Shown piece by piece: positions 54,263-63,241 of a stretch of 64,000 bases of DNA (position 1 is the stretch's first letter; the number at the start of each line of letters is the position of its first letter). The DNA comes from Mesorhizobium sp. L-8-3 (GTDB lineage: Bacteria; Pseudomonadota; Alphaproteobacteria; Rhizobiales; Rhizobiaceae). The notes below the pieces were generated by a model. The model was given only the letters and a program-made list of their open reading frames with translations. It was not told the origin of the DNA and made no database searches. The stretch lies in NCBI RefSeq assembly GCF_016756615.1, contig NZ_AP023262.1, forward strand, positions 992,001 through 1,056,000. The letters are read 5' to 3'. Both the position numbers and the translations under genes were made by a program.

Positions 54263-55801
54263 ATGCGGCTGATCGACTATCTCGACAAGGGCGCTTCCCT
54301 CGGCGCCGATGCTCCCTGCCTGACGGCGGGCGCGAAGGACCTGTCCTATGGCGAGGTGCAGCGCCTCAGCTACCGCGTGGCGCGGGGCCTTGCCAGCTCC
54401 GGCGTGGAACCCGGCGACAAGGTGGCGATCCTTTCGAGCAACGACCCGATCGCATTCTCCTGCGTCTTCGGCATCGCGCGCGCGGGCGCCGTATGGTGTC
54501 CGATCAACCCGCGCAACGAGATCGCCGAGAACCGCTTCATCCTGGACGGCTTCGATTGCCGCCTGCTGATCTTCCACTCCAACTATGCCGCCATGGTCGA
54601 GGCCATGCTGCCCGACCTGCCCAAGCTGAAGAAGGTCGTCTGCCTCGATGCCGGGCTCGGCTTCGCCTCGTCCTTCGAGGACTGGCTCGCCGGCATCGAC
54701 GACGCGCCCTTCGATCGCACGCCGCCCGACGACCTGGCCCTGATCCCGGGCACCGGCGGCACCACGGGAAAGCCCAAGGGCGTGATGCTGTCGGGCCGCA
54801 ACATCGAGGCGATGACCGCGCTGACCCTCATGGGTTATCCGTTCAAGGGCCGCCCGGTCTATCTGGCGCTCGCGCCGCTTACCCATGCGGCCGGGGTGCT
54901 GTGCTTCCCGATCATGGCGCTCGGCGGGCGGATCGTCATCATGGCCAGGCCCGACATCGGCGAGTTCCTCGATCTCATCGAGCGTCACAGAGTGACCCAC
55001 ACCTTCCTGCCGCCGACGGTCATCTACATGCTGCTCGATCATCCGAAGCTCGCCGCGACGGATCTCTCCTCGCTGCAATGCTTCTGGTACGGGGCCGCGC
55101 CGATCTCGACCGCCCGGCTGGCCGAGGCGCTCGAGCGGATCGGGCCCATGGCCCAACTCTTCGGCCAGACCGAAGCGCCGATGATGATCTCGATGATGGC
55201 GCCCGAGGACCATTATCTGCCAGATGGCTCTGTCGCGCAAAAGCGCCTGGCTTCTGCTGGCCGACCCGGCCCACTGGTCCAGGTCGCGATCATGGACGCC
55301 GAGGGCCGCCTTCTGCCGTCAGGCGAGCGCGGCGAGATCGTGCTGCGCGGCTCGCTCGTCATGGAAGGCTATTACAAGAACCCCGAAGCCACGGCCGAGG
55401 CTTCGGCCCATGGCTGGCACCACACCGGCGACATCGGCTATCTCGACGAGGACAACTATCTCTACATCGTCGACCGCGCCAAGGACATGATCATCACCGG
55501 CGGCTTCAACGTCTATTCGGTCGAGGTCGAGCAGGCGCTTCAGGCGCATGAGGCGGTTCAGGATTGTGCCGTGATCGGCCTGCCCGACGAGAAATGGGGC
55601 GAGCGCGTCGTCGCCGTGCTGCAGCCGCGGGCGGGCAAGGAGATCGATGCCGCCGCCGTGGCGGCCTTCGTCAAGCAGAAGATCGGCAGCGTCAAGACGC
55701 CCAAGCAGATCGAGGTCTGGGACGACCTGCCGCGCTCGAAGGTCGGCAAGGTGCTGAAGTCGGATATCCGCGCCACGCTGCTCGCGAGGAGAAAGAGCTG
55801 A
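54263..55801 (+). CDS. Acyl-CoA synthetase (AMP-binding)
   Basis: Acyl-adenylate-forming ligase of 512 residues; the start has GGAG 9 bases upstream. The P-loop motif is PGTGGTTGKPKG, with Gly where Ser is usual. Others are LFGQTEAPMM (A5), HHTGDIGYLDEDNYLYIVDR (A7-A8) and the catalytic lysine block LPRSKVGKVLKSDIR (A10). It activates a carboxylic acid to its CoA thioester. Substrate chain type cannot be told. It ends the TetR-controlled operon and is followed by a strong hairpin. Confidence 0.92.
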   Translation: MRLIDYLDKGASLGADAPCLTAGAKDLSYGEVQRLSYRVARGLASSGVEPGDKVAILSSNDPIAFSCVFGIARAGAVWCPINPRNEIAENRFILDGFDCRLLIFHSNYAAMVEAMLPDLPKLKKVVCLDAGLGFASSFEDWLAGIDDAPFDRTPPDDLALIPGTGGTTGKPKGVMLSGRNIEAMTALTLMGYPFKGRPVYLALAPLTHAAGVLCFPIMALGGRIVIMARPDIGEFLDLIERHRVTHTFLPPTVIYMLLDHPKLAATDLSSLQCFWYGAAPISTARLAEALERIGPMAQLFGQTEAPMMISMMAPEDHYLPDGSVAQKRLASAGRPGPLVQVAIMDAEGRLLPSGERGEIVLRGSLVMEGYYKNPEATAEASAHGWHHTGDIGYLDEDNYLYIVDRAKDMIITGGFNVYSVEVEQALQAHEAVQDCAVIGLPDEKWGERVVAVLQPRAGKEIDAAAVAAFVKQKIGSVKTPKQIEVWDDLPRSKVGKVLKSDIRATLLARRKS

Positions 55802-55949
55802 GACAACTGGCGACGTCGTCGCCGGGTCGGCAAGATCACGTTCTGGTCTGGCACTCCGGGACAGATAGTAAGCGCTCGTCCTGTCGTGAACGGATTGTTG
55901 AATTCCGTTCTGTTTCAGTCGGATAAGAGGTTCGGCGACGCCGCGAAAC

Positions 55950-56020
55950 GCCCCTCATCCGGCTGCCGCCACCTTCTCCCCGCAATGAGGGGAGAAGGTG
56001 GCGGCAGCCGGATGAGGGGC
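55950..56020. terminator. Perfect 32-bp hairpin
   Basis: Arms 55950-55981 and 55989-56020 are exact reverse complements (32 bp) around the 7-base loop GCAATGA. The arm tip CCCCTCATCCGG and inner CCTTCTCCCC match the ends of elements A and B, so it is a minimal member of the same family. It lies between convergent genes (the ligase stop at 55801 and the hydrolase end at 56052), so it could work as a two-way terminator. Confidence 0.75.
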
Positions 56021-56051
56021 TTCTCGCGACGGTCGAAAACACCGAGGCCCG

Positions 56052-56870
56052 TCAGGCTCGGTCGACGCTCTCCAGGAAACGGGCGAAGATCGGATCGAAC
56101 TTCTGCGGCGCATCCCAGAAGGGCGCGTGGCCCGACTTCTCGATCCCGTGGGTCTTGCCCTCCCACAGATTGGCGTAGCGCACGCGGGATACGAAGCCGA
56201 GGTCGACGAAGGGCTCTTCGATGCCGTTCACGACGGCAAGCGGCACCGTCGCTGTGGCGACGATGACGGACTGGTCCTTGCCGCTGCCGGCGGCGAACTT
56301 CTCGAACATCAGCCGGCGCGCCCGTCCGTCGGTGCGCGCCACCATGGCGTGGAGCTCGGCGTCATAGGGTTCGCCGCAGGTGCTCCTGGCATAGGCTTCG
56401 GCGTCGGCCTCGGAGAAGACCTCCTTGCCGGCGAGCCCCATATGCGGGCTCGGCTTGAAGCCCTCGCCAACCTGCGAAGGAGAAACGGGCGGCGTACCGG
56501 TGATCATCAGGCCCAGCATGCCGGGGAAGCGGTCGATCATCTCCAGCCCGATATGGCCGCCCAGCGACCAGCCGAAGACGATCGCCTTGTCGATCTCCAG
56601 CCGGCGCAGCACCTCGACCATGGCGTCGGCATAACCTTCCATCGAGTAGCTGCGGTCGGCATCGACCGCGTCGGAGGACGCGCCGTGGCCCGGGAGATCG
56701 GGCGCGATCATCCTGTAGCGCCCGCCGAGCGCGCCGTTCATCTGGTTGCGGAACACCAGGCCGCAACTCGAATTGCCGTGGATCATCAGCACCGGCGTGC
56801 CTGTGCCGCCGCTCTCGCGGACCGCGATTTCCCCGTGGCTCGTCTCGACCGTCTTTTGCGAAACCGTCAT
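56052..56870 (-). CDS. Alpha/beta-fold hydrolase
   Basis: Hydrolase of 272 residues from MTVSQKTVET (GGGGAA upstream; the longer TTG start is less likely). Oxyanion region VLMIHGNSSCG, nucleophile S102 in VFGWSLGGH and histidine H248 in GIEKSGHAPFWD are seen. The acid is probably in NGIEEPFVDL, where Glu or Asp could serve. Substrate unknown; ester or C-C hydrolases share this pattern. Convergent with the acyl-CoA ligase operon and divergent from the branched-chain-type ABC operon. Confidence 0.85.
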   Translation of the reverse strand: MTVSQKTVETSHGEIAVRESGGTGTPVLMIHGNSSCGLVFRNQMNGALGGRYRMIAPDLPGHGASSDAVDADRSYSMEGYADAMVEVLRRLEIDKAIVFGWSLGGHIGLEMIDRFPGMLGLMITGTPPVSPSQVGEGFKPSPHMGLAGKEVFSEADAEAYARSTCGEPYDAELHAMVARTDGRARRLMFEKFAAGSGKDQSVIVATATVPLAVVNGIEEPFVDLGFVSRVRYANLWEGKTHGIEKSGHAPFWDAPQKFDPIFARFLESVDRA

Positions 56871-57059
56871 TCCCAATTCCCCTTCCCTCACAGGCAAGAC
56901 CTAATCCAACGCTCCCGTGCCGGGCAAGAGCAGACACGCTTTTCGACGGGCAGGGCATGAAAATATCTTTTCAAGCTGATCGTCCTATGCATAAATTGTC
57001 AATCGAATAACGCTCATCACAACAAGCTGACGTCAACTGGGGCAAGACAGGGGAACCTC

Positions 57060-58316
57060 ATGAAATCGACTTCTATTTCCGGCACGCTCAAGCGTCGCGC
57101 CACTCTCGCCGCGTCGGCTCTGGCGCTCGTCGTCGGCATGGGCACCGCCGCCTTCGCCGACGTCGTCAAGATCGGCCTGCTGGCGCCGCTGACCGGCCCG
57201 GCCGCTGCCGACGGCCAGGAATTCCAGCGCGGCGCGCAGATGGCGATCGACGAGGCCAACGCCGCCGGCGGCATCGACGGCCACACTTTCGAGCTGGTGA
57301 TCGGCGACGTGAAGGACCAGTCGGCGGCCAATGTGACCAGCGCCGTCGAACGCCTGCTCGGCGACCCCGACGTCCATTTCATGCTGACCGGCTATGCCAG
57401 CCTGACCAATTTCGAGATCGACAACATGGCGGAAGCGGAAATGCCCTATATGCTCGCCGCCACATCGCAGCAGACCAGGGACATCATTGCGCCGGATCCG
57501 GAGAAATATGGCTGCTGCTGGTCTCTGACCCCGTCCTTCGACGCCTACAACACCGACGTCACCTATTTCGCGGAGAAGCTGGCCAAGGACGGCAAGATCG
57601 CGCTGGCGTCCAAGAAGGTCGCCGTCATCTCCTCCGACAACGCCTATTCCAAGACGATCTCCGAAGGCATGAAGAAGACCTTCAGCGAGAATGGCTGGAC
57701 CATCACCGTCGACGAGATCGTGCCGTTCGGCGAAGTGACGGACTGGCGCGCCATCCTGGCGAAGGTGCGCGCCGACGTCCCCGACGTGGTGATCAACACC
57801 GACTATCTGCCCGGCAACTCGGCCTCGTTCCTCAATCAGTTCCTCGAGCAGCCGACGAAGAGCCTGGTGTTCCTGCAATATGCGCCGAGCGTGCCCGAAT
57901 TCGTCGAACTGACCGGCGCCAAGTCGAACGGCGTCGTCTACAATCTGCTCGGCGGACCGCTGACCTCGCCGAAGAACCCGCGCGCGGAAGAGGTGTCGAC
58001 CAAGTTCAAGGAGAAGTACGGCGTCGAGAGCGGCACCTACGGCGTCGGCCTCTACGAGATGGTCAACGTCTATTTCGACGCGCTGAAGAAGGCAGGCGAT
58101 CCCGCGGACCACGCCGCCGTGATGAAGGCGCTCGGCGAGACCGACAAGCAGGTCGCCGCCGGCCGGCTGAAATTCGACCCGGCCACCCACCTCGCCATGC
58201 AGGGCGACGACTACATCCCGATCACCTTCTTCCAGATCTGGGACGGCCAGCGCACGCTGATCTCGCCCGAGAAATACGCGACCGGCGAGTTCAAGCCGCA
58301 GCCCTGGACGAAATAG
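57060..58316 (+). CDS. Branched-chain amino-acid-type ABC transporter binding protein
   Basis: Peripla_BP_6 solute-binding protein of 418 residues with a signal peptide (LAASALALVVGMGTAAFA then DVVKIG). Typical blocks are KIGLLAPLTGPAAADGQEFQ, AIDEANAAGGIDG, VISSDNAYSKTISEGMKK and FGEVTDWRAILAKVRADVPD. A CC pair (YGCCWSL) is present. The first gene of a five-gene transporter operon. The family covers Leu/Ile/Val, amides and aromatic acids; ligand not assigned. Confidence 0.92.
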   Translation: MKSTSISGTLKRRATLAASALALVVGMGTAAFADVVKIGLLAPLTGPAAADGQEFQRGAQMAIDEANAAGGIDGHTFELVIGDVKDQSAANVTSAVERLLGDPDVHFMLTGYASLTNFEIDNMAEAEMPYMLAATSQQTRDIIAPDPEKYGCCWSLTPSFDAYNTDVTYFAEKLAKDGKIALASKKVAVISSDNAYSKTISEGMKKTFSENGWTITVDEIVPFGEVTDWRAILAKVRADVPDVVINTDYLPGNSASFLNQFLEQPTKSLVFLQYAPSVPEFVELTGAKSNGVVYNLLGGPLTSPKNPRAEEVSTKFKEKYGVESGTYGVGLYEMVNVYFDALKKAGDPADHAAVMKALGETDKQVAAGRLKFDPATHLAMQGDDYIPITFFQIWDGQRTLISPEKYATGEFKPQPWTK

Positions 58317-58320
58317 CGGC

Positions 58321-59058
58321 ATGGCCCTGCTCGAGGTCGAAGGCGTCGCCAAGTCCTTCGGATCGCTCAGAGCCGTCGACGACGTGTCCTTCAAGGTCGA
58401 GGCCGGCGAGGTCTTCGGGATCGCCGGCCCGAACGGCAGCGGCAAGAGCACGTTGTTCAACGTGATCACCGGCATTCCGTTCAAGCCCGACCGGGGCGTG
58501 ATACGTTTCGACGGGACCGAGATCCAGGGCAAATCGGGCAACGCGATCGCGCGGCTCGGCTTGGCGCGCACATTCCAGCGCGAGACCAGCTTCGATGGTC
58601 TGACCGTGTTCGAGAACGCGCTCATCGGTTCGAGCTACGGCAAGCCGGAACGGCCGGCGGCCGAAGCGCGGGCCTGTGCCGCAGAAGCGCTCGAATTCGT
58701 CGGCCTCTCTTCGGCCTCCTTCGGGCGGCTGGCGGGCGAACTGTCCGTCTTCGACCGCAAATGCCTGATGCTCGCCACGGCGATCGCCATGCAGCCGAAG
58801 CTGCTGCTGCTCGACGAGCCGGCGTCGAGCCTGACCAAGCCGGAGATCGAAAGCTCGATCGGCCTTATCCGGCGCACGGCCGAGCGCGGCATCACCATCG
58901 TGCTCATCGAGCATGTGCTGACGTTCCTGATGAGCCTGTCCAGGCATCTCCTGGTGCTGAACCAGGGCCAGGTGCTGGCATCAGGCGACCCCAAAACCGT
59001 CATCGCCGACGAGCGCGTCGTAGAAGCCTATCTCGGCCAGCGGAGGCCCGCCGCATGA
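58321..59058 (+). CDS. Branched-chain amino-acid-type ABC ATPase (LivG-like), atypical signature
   Basis: ATPase of 245 residues. Walker A GPNGSGKSTLFN (37-48) and the Q-loop RTFQRE are normal. The signature is ELSVFDRKCLMLATAI (141-147 for LSVFDRK) rather than a typical LSYGQQR sequence; Walker B LLLLDEP is followed by the D-loop ASSLT instead of AAGLN. Switch H198 is present. The atypical motif suggests slow or asymmetric ATP turnover, with the LivF partner supplying the canonical site. The stop overlaps the livF-like start by 4 nt. Confidence 0.9.
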   Translation: MALLEVEGVAKSFGSLRAVDDVSFKVEAGEVFGIAGPNGSGKSTLFNVITGIPFKPDRGVIRFDGTEIQGKSGNAIARLGLARTFQRETSFDGLTVFENALIGSSYGKPERPAAEARACAAEALEFVGLSSASFGRLAGELSVFDRKCLMLATAIAMQPKLLLLDEPASSLTKPEIESSIGLIRRTAERGITIVLIEHVLTFLMSLSRHLLVLNQGQVLASGDPKTVIADERVVEAYLGQRRPAA

Positions 59059-59774
59059 GCGATGCTGCCCTGCTCACCGTCGAGGGCGTCAGCGCCGGCT
59101 ATGGCCGCGTCACCGTGCTGCACGACATCTCTCTGGATGCCGGACGCTTCGGCAATGTCGGCCTGTTCGGGCCGAACGGCCACGGCAAGACCACGCTGCT
59201 GCGGGCCGTTTCGGGCCTGGTCGCGCCGAAGAAAGGGACGATCCGCTTCGACGGCGAAGACATCACCGGCCGCAGCGCCCGGGCGATCGTGGCCACGGGC
59301 CTCATCCATGTGCCGCAGGGCAACCGACTGTTCCCCGACCTGACGATCGCCGACTGCATGGCGCTCGGCGCCTTTTCGCCCCGGGCCAGGCCGCATGAGG
59401 CGGCGAACCGCGAGAAGGTCGTGAAGCTGTTCCCGAAGCTCGGCGAGCGCTGGCGCCAGCGCGTGCGCACCCTTTCGGGCGGCGAACGGCAGATGGTGTC
59501 GATCGGCACGGCGCTGATGAGTCATCCGCGCCTTTTGATCCTCGACGAACCGACGCTCGGCCTTTCGCCCAAGGTCAAGGACGAGCTGTGCGCGGCCGTG
59601 CTCGACATTTCGAAGAGCGGCGTGCCGCTGATCGTGGTGGAGCAGGACATCGAATTCCTGCTCGAGCTCTGCCAGCAGCTCTATCTCGTCGACCACGGCA
59701 CCGTGGCGACGGAGATCCGCCCCGGCGAAAGCATCGAGCACGCCGAGATCATGGCCATGTATTTCGGACACTGA
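59055..59774 (+). CDS. Branched-chain amino-acid-type ABC ATPase (LivF-like)
   Basis: ATPase of 239 residues with Walker A GPNGHGKTTLLR (His where Ala is common), VPQGNRLFPDLTIADCMALG, signature TLSGGERQMVSIGTALM, Walker B LLILDEPTLGLSP and VVEQDIEF, in which the switch His is Asp, as is normal in LivF. The TGA overlaps the first of two 16-bp tandem repeats. It pairs with the LivG-like ATPase. Confidence 0.93.
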   Translation: MSDAALLTVEGVSAGYGRVTVLHDISLDAGRFGNVGLFGPNGHGKTTLLRAVSGLVAPKKGTIRFDGEDITGRSARAIVATGLIHVPQGNRLFPDLTIADCMALGAFSPRARPHEAANREKVVKLFPKLGERWRQRVRTLSGGERQMVSIGTALMSHPRLLILDEPTLGLSPKVKDELCAAVLDISKSGVPLIVVEQDIEFLLELCQQLYLVDHGTVATEIRPGESIEHAEIMAMYFGH

Positions 59775-59791
59775 GTATTTCGGACACTGAG
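59760..59791. repeat. 16-bp perfect tandem duplication at the livF-like/livH-like junction
   Basis: The 16-mer TATTTCGGACACTGAG occurs twice in direct succession. The first copy is the LivF tail (Y-F-G-H-stop). The second is an untranslated duplicate just before the next ATG at 59792. Confidence 0.95.
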
Positions 59792-60667
59792 ATGAGCACC
59801 TTTGCGGACATCTTCTTCGGCGGCCTGTTCCAGGGATCGCTCTATGCCATGATGGCGGTGGGACTCGCCCTCGTCTGGACGACGATCGGCGTGTTCAACT
59901 TCTCCCATGGGGTCTTCATGATGCTGGGCGCCTATCTCGCCTGGCAATTCGTCGCCATCGGCCTGCCTGCCGCGGTCGCCTTCCCGTTGGCCGTGATCGT
60001 CATGGCCGGGGTGGGCTGGATCCTGCAGGCCAGCGTCGTGCGGCCCCTCATCGGCCGTCCCAACATCGTGCTGGTCGTGGTCATCACCACGCTCGCCGCC
60101 GGCTCGCTTATCGAGAACGGCGCACTGGAAATCTGGGGCCCGCGCTCGAAGCAGCTGCCCAGCCTGATCGACGGCAGCACCACCATCGCCGGGGTCGGGG
60201 TCTCGCTCCACCAGATCGCCATCATCGTCATCACGCCGCTGATCCTGGCCGCCCTGTGGTCGTTCCTCAACCGCACGCGGCTCGGGCTGGCGCTGCGCGC
60301 CGTCGCCCAGAACGAGGACGCAAGCCAGCTCGTCGGGCTCAACGTCAAGGCCCTTTACGGCCTCGCCTTCGCCATCGCCGCCTCGCTCGCCGGGCTCGCC
60401 GGGATCTTCATGGGCGGCTATCGCTTCATGAGCCCGGTCATGGGCGCCGACCCGCTGCTCAAGGCCCTCATCGTCGTGGTCTTCGGCGGCATATCGAGCA
60501 TTTCCGGGCCGATCTTCGCAGCCTATCTGATCGGGTTCTTCGAAGCCGTGTGCAACTATTATTTCGGCCTCTACTGGACGCCCGCGCTGCTCTTCATCGT
60601 GCTCATCCTGACGCTGATGGTGCGGCCGGAAGGCATCTTCGCCGGCCGCTCGCGAGGCCTCGCATGA
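59792..60667 (+). CDS. Branched-chain amino-acid-type ABC permease (LivH-like)
   Basis: Permease of 291 residues with about eight hydrophobic segments. LivH blocks are GLFQGSLYAMMAVGLALVWT, VFNFSHGVFMMLGAYLA, RAVAQNEDASQLVGLNVKAL and KALIVVVFGGISSISGPIF. Upstream, GGACACTGAG serves as a weak ribosome site. The stop overlaps the next start by 4 nt (60664-60667). Confidence 0.93.
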   Translation: MSTFADIFFGGLFQGSLYAMMAVGLALVWTTIGVFNFSHGVFMMLGAYLAWQFVAIGLPAAVAFPLAVIVMAGVGWILQASVVRPLIGRPNIVLVVVITTLAAGSLIENGALEIWGPRSKQLPSLIDGSTTIAGVGVSLHQIAIIVITPLILAALWSFLNRTRLGLALRAVAQNEDASQLVGLNVKALYGLAFAIAASLAGLAGIFMGGYRFMSPVMGADPLLKALIVVVFGGISSISGPIFAAYLIGFFEAVCNYYFGLYWTPALLFIVLILTLMVRPEGIFAGRSRGLA

Positions 60668-61677
60668 CGACCGCAACCGCCGCACTCCCGCTTCCCGCCG
60701 CCCCCGGCCGCACGCCCTGGAGAAACGAGGCTGTCGGCTTCACGCTCGGCTTCCTGCTCTTGGCGCTGCTGCCTTTCGTCTTCACCGACACCTACAGCCG
60801 GCACGTGCTGATCATGATCTTCACCTACGCCATCGTGGCGTCGAACTGGGATCTGAGCCTGGGTTACGGCGGGGTGTTCAATTTCGGCCATCTCGCGCTG
60901 TTCGGCATCGGCGTCTACGCCTACAGCCTGCTCACCAAGCTTGCCGGTGTCGACCCGTGGATCGCGGTGCTGGCGAGCGGCGTCATCGCCACGTTCGCAG
61001 CCGCGATCGTCACCATCCCGATCCTGCGGCTCAAGGGCATCTACATCATCCTGGTCACCTTCGGCTTCGCCCAGCTCGTGATGCAGATCATCCTCAGCCA
61101 GTCGGAATATACCGGCGGCACGCAAGGCATCGTGCGGATCCCCGGCCTCTACTGGTTCGACCACAACATGGTGCGCGACGGCAAATTCGCCTATTTCTAC
61201 ATCGCGCTCGCGCTTCTGGTGGCGAGCACTCTGTTCCTGCGCCTCTTCGTGCGTTCCCGCGCCGGCGCCGCAATCGTGGCCCTGCGCGACAATGAGGAAT
61301 ATGCGGTGAGCCGCGGCATATCGCTGGTGCGCCAGCGCCTCGTCACGCTCGCTGCCAGCGCCTTCTTCACAGGCATTGCCGGCGCCTTCTATGCGGCCTA
61401 CCAGCGCAACGCCTCGATCGACGTCTTCGGCATGAGCATCGCGACCGTGATCCTGTCGATGGTGCTGCTTGGCGGCGCCGGCACGATCTATGGCGCGATT
61501 GTCGCCTCCTTCGTGCTCACTATCTTCTCGGAAGCGATGGCCGATTTCGGCGCCTGGCGGCCGATCATCACCGCGGTGCTGATCATCGCCATCATGCTCG
61601 CCTATCCGAGCGGGCTTGTCGGGATGATCCGCTCGGCCTGGACGGCGACGGCCGGAAGGGCCAAGCGCGCGGATTGA
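60664..61677 (+). CDS. Branched-chain amino-acid-type ABC permease (LivM-like)
   Basis: Permease of 337 residues with a hydrophilic N-terminal stretch, then LivM blocks: YAIVASNWDLSLGYGGVFNF, RLKGIYIILVTFGFAQLVMQ, VALRDNEEYAVSRGISLVRQ and AGAFYAAYQRNASIDVFG. Last gene of the transporter operon. A palindromic element (C) begins about 8 bases after its stop. Confidence 0.93.
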   Translation: MTTATAALPLPAAPGRTPWRNEAVGFTLGFLLLALLPFVFTDTYSRHVLIMIFTYAIVASNWDLSLGYGGVFNFGHLALFGIGVYAYSLLTKLAGVDPWIAVLASGVIATFAAAIVTIPILRLKGIYIILVTFGFAQLVMQIILSQSEYTGGTQGIVRIPGLYWFDHNMVRDGKFAYFYIALALLVASTLFLRLFVRSRAGAAIVALRDNEEYAVSRGISLVRQRLVTLAASAFFTGIAGAFYAAYQRNASIDVFGMSIATVILSMVLLGGAGTIYGAIVASFVLTIFSEAMADFGAWRPIITAVLIIAIMLAYPSGLVGMIRSAWTATAGRAKRAD

Positions 61678-61684
61678 CAGGCGA

Positions 61685-61874
61685 AACGTTTTCTCCCCCC
61701 TTGAGAGGGAGATGGCTGCCCAGCAGCCAGAGGGGGTTCGAGCGGCAGTGCTCGACGTTAGTACTTGCGTCGAGTCCAGCGGAGAGGACCCCACCCGGCC
61801 GCGGAGCCTGTCCTCGGGCTTGCCGGAGGCAAGACCCGTGGGCGGCCACCCTCCCCTCAAGGGGGAGGGAAACG
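61685..61874. repeat. Palindromic mosaic element C
   Basis: About 190 bp with inverted ends (CGTTTTCTCCCCCCTTGAG ... CTCAAGGGGGAGGGAAACG). The ends differ from those of A and B, but the 44 bp at 61801-61844 are the exact reverse complement of 51070-51113 in element B. It lies between the convergent LivM-like and M20 genes. Confidence 0.75.
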
Positions 61875-61880
61875 ACGGCG

Positions 61881-63199
61881 CTACCGGCGCACCCCGCACC
61901 AGTCGATGACGGTCGCGGCGATGACCTTGGTGGTCTCCACCAGCGAACCGATGTCGATGAACTCGTCGACGCCGTGGAACCCGTCGCCCGAGGGGCCGTA
62001 GATGACGCCGTCGACGCCGGCTCCGGCATAATGGGCCGCGTCGCACACGGCGACGAAGCCGCGCACCTCGGGCGCCTTTCCGAGCCGCATCTTGTTGGCG
62101 ACCAGCGAGGTGACCAGCGGATGGTCGGCCGGCGTGTTGAGCGGCGGGAAGTGCAGCCCGCCCAGCTCCCACTGGATATCAGGCGGATTGTCGCGCAGCC
62201 AGGCATCCGTCTGGGCGAAATGATGCACGAAGCTCTCGAAATCGCGGCGGTAGTCGGCCGAATTCTCGTCGGGCAGGAACTTCATGTCGAGGTCGAGCAC
62301 AACCGCGTCAGGGATGATCGCGGGGTTGGTCATCACCGTCGGCAGGCCGTTTTCGCCGAGCCCCGCGCCGCCATGGACGACGCCGATATTGATCGTGTTC
62401 ATGCCCAGCGGCAGCAGCGGATGCGAGCGCGCCCTGGTCCGGTCGAGCTCGTACTGGCGCACGGCCCCGATGAAGCGCGCCGCCAGCTCGATCGCATTGA
62501 CACCCGGCACCAGCCGGTCCTTGTCGTGGCGCTGTGGATAGATCTCGTTGTAGCGCAAGGCGGAATGGGCGGAGCGGCCGCGGATGGTGACGCGCGCCCA
62601 TTCGAGCCCGCCTTCGACCGGCAGCACGTCGCCCCAGGTCGGCTCGGCGACCAGCACCGCCTTGGCGAGCTTGCCCTTCTTCACGGCGTCCATGGCGCCG
62701 AAGCCGCCGGCCTCCTCGTCGACCACCGCATGGATGGCGAGCCGGCCTTCGAGATCGATACCCGCCCGGCGGATGGCGCGCGCCGCCGCCACGCAGGCCG
62801 CGACCCCGCCCTTCATGTCGATCGAGCCGCGGCCATAGAGGCGACCGTCCCTGATGTCGCCGCCGAAGGGATCGACCGACCATTCGGCCGGGCGCCGACG
62901 GGCACCACGTCGATATGGCCGCACAGGATCAGGCTGCGCTCCTCGCTGCCGGCGCGTTCGGCGACGAGGTTCGGACGGCCGGGCAAGGCGTCCCATTGTT
63001 CCGTTGCGAAACCCTCGTCCCTCAGGATCGGGGCGAGCAGGGCCTGGACGTCCGCCTCGCGGTTGATGGCAGGATCGGCCTGGAATTTCGGGTTGACCGA
63101 CGGAATGCGCACCATATCGCGCGTGAGCCCGACCACCCAGTCGCGCTCGGCCTCGATCTCGGCCAGCACGGCGGCGATCGCGGATTGCTTGTCAGCCAT
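61881..63199 (-). pseudogene. M20-family peptidase/deacylase (ArgE/DapE-type), frameshifted
   Basis: The N-terminal part (MADKQSAIAA, AAGGA upstream) has the M20 metal-binding block LCGHIDVVPVG. The frame then breaks at about 62885-62895. The remainder continues in another frame from AEWSVDPFGGDIRDGRLYGR with GSIDMKGG and DEEAGGFGAMDAVKKG (catalytic Glu) to the stop. One missing C in a run (CCC for CCCC) restores about 440 residues with all M20 landmarks, including the dimerisation domain. Likely function is amide-bond hydrolysis of an acyl-amino acid or similar. Location next to a transporter supports a catabolic role. The break may be real or a base-call error. Confidence 0.82.
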
Positions 63200-63241
63200 G
63201 TCAAGTCCTTCCTGCATTGTCGTGACGAGGGGCCCGCAGGG

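Noticed and set aside
56898..57059. Promoter boxes before the branched-chain-type operon (TTGTCA near 57000)
   Set aside because: No acceptable -10 at proper spacing; assignment would be guesswork.
46317..61874. Elements A-C considered as full insertion sequences
   Set aside because: At 175-209 bp they cannot encode a transposase; at most non-autonomous elements.
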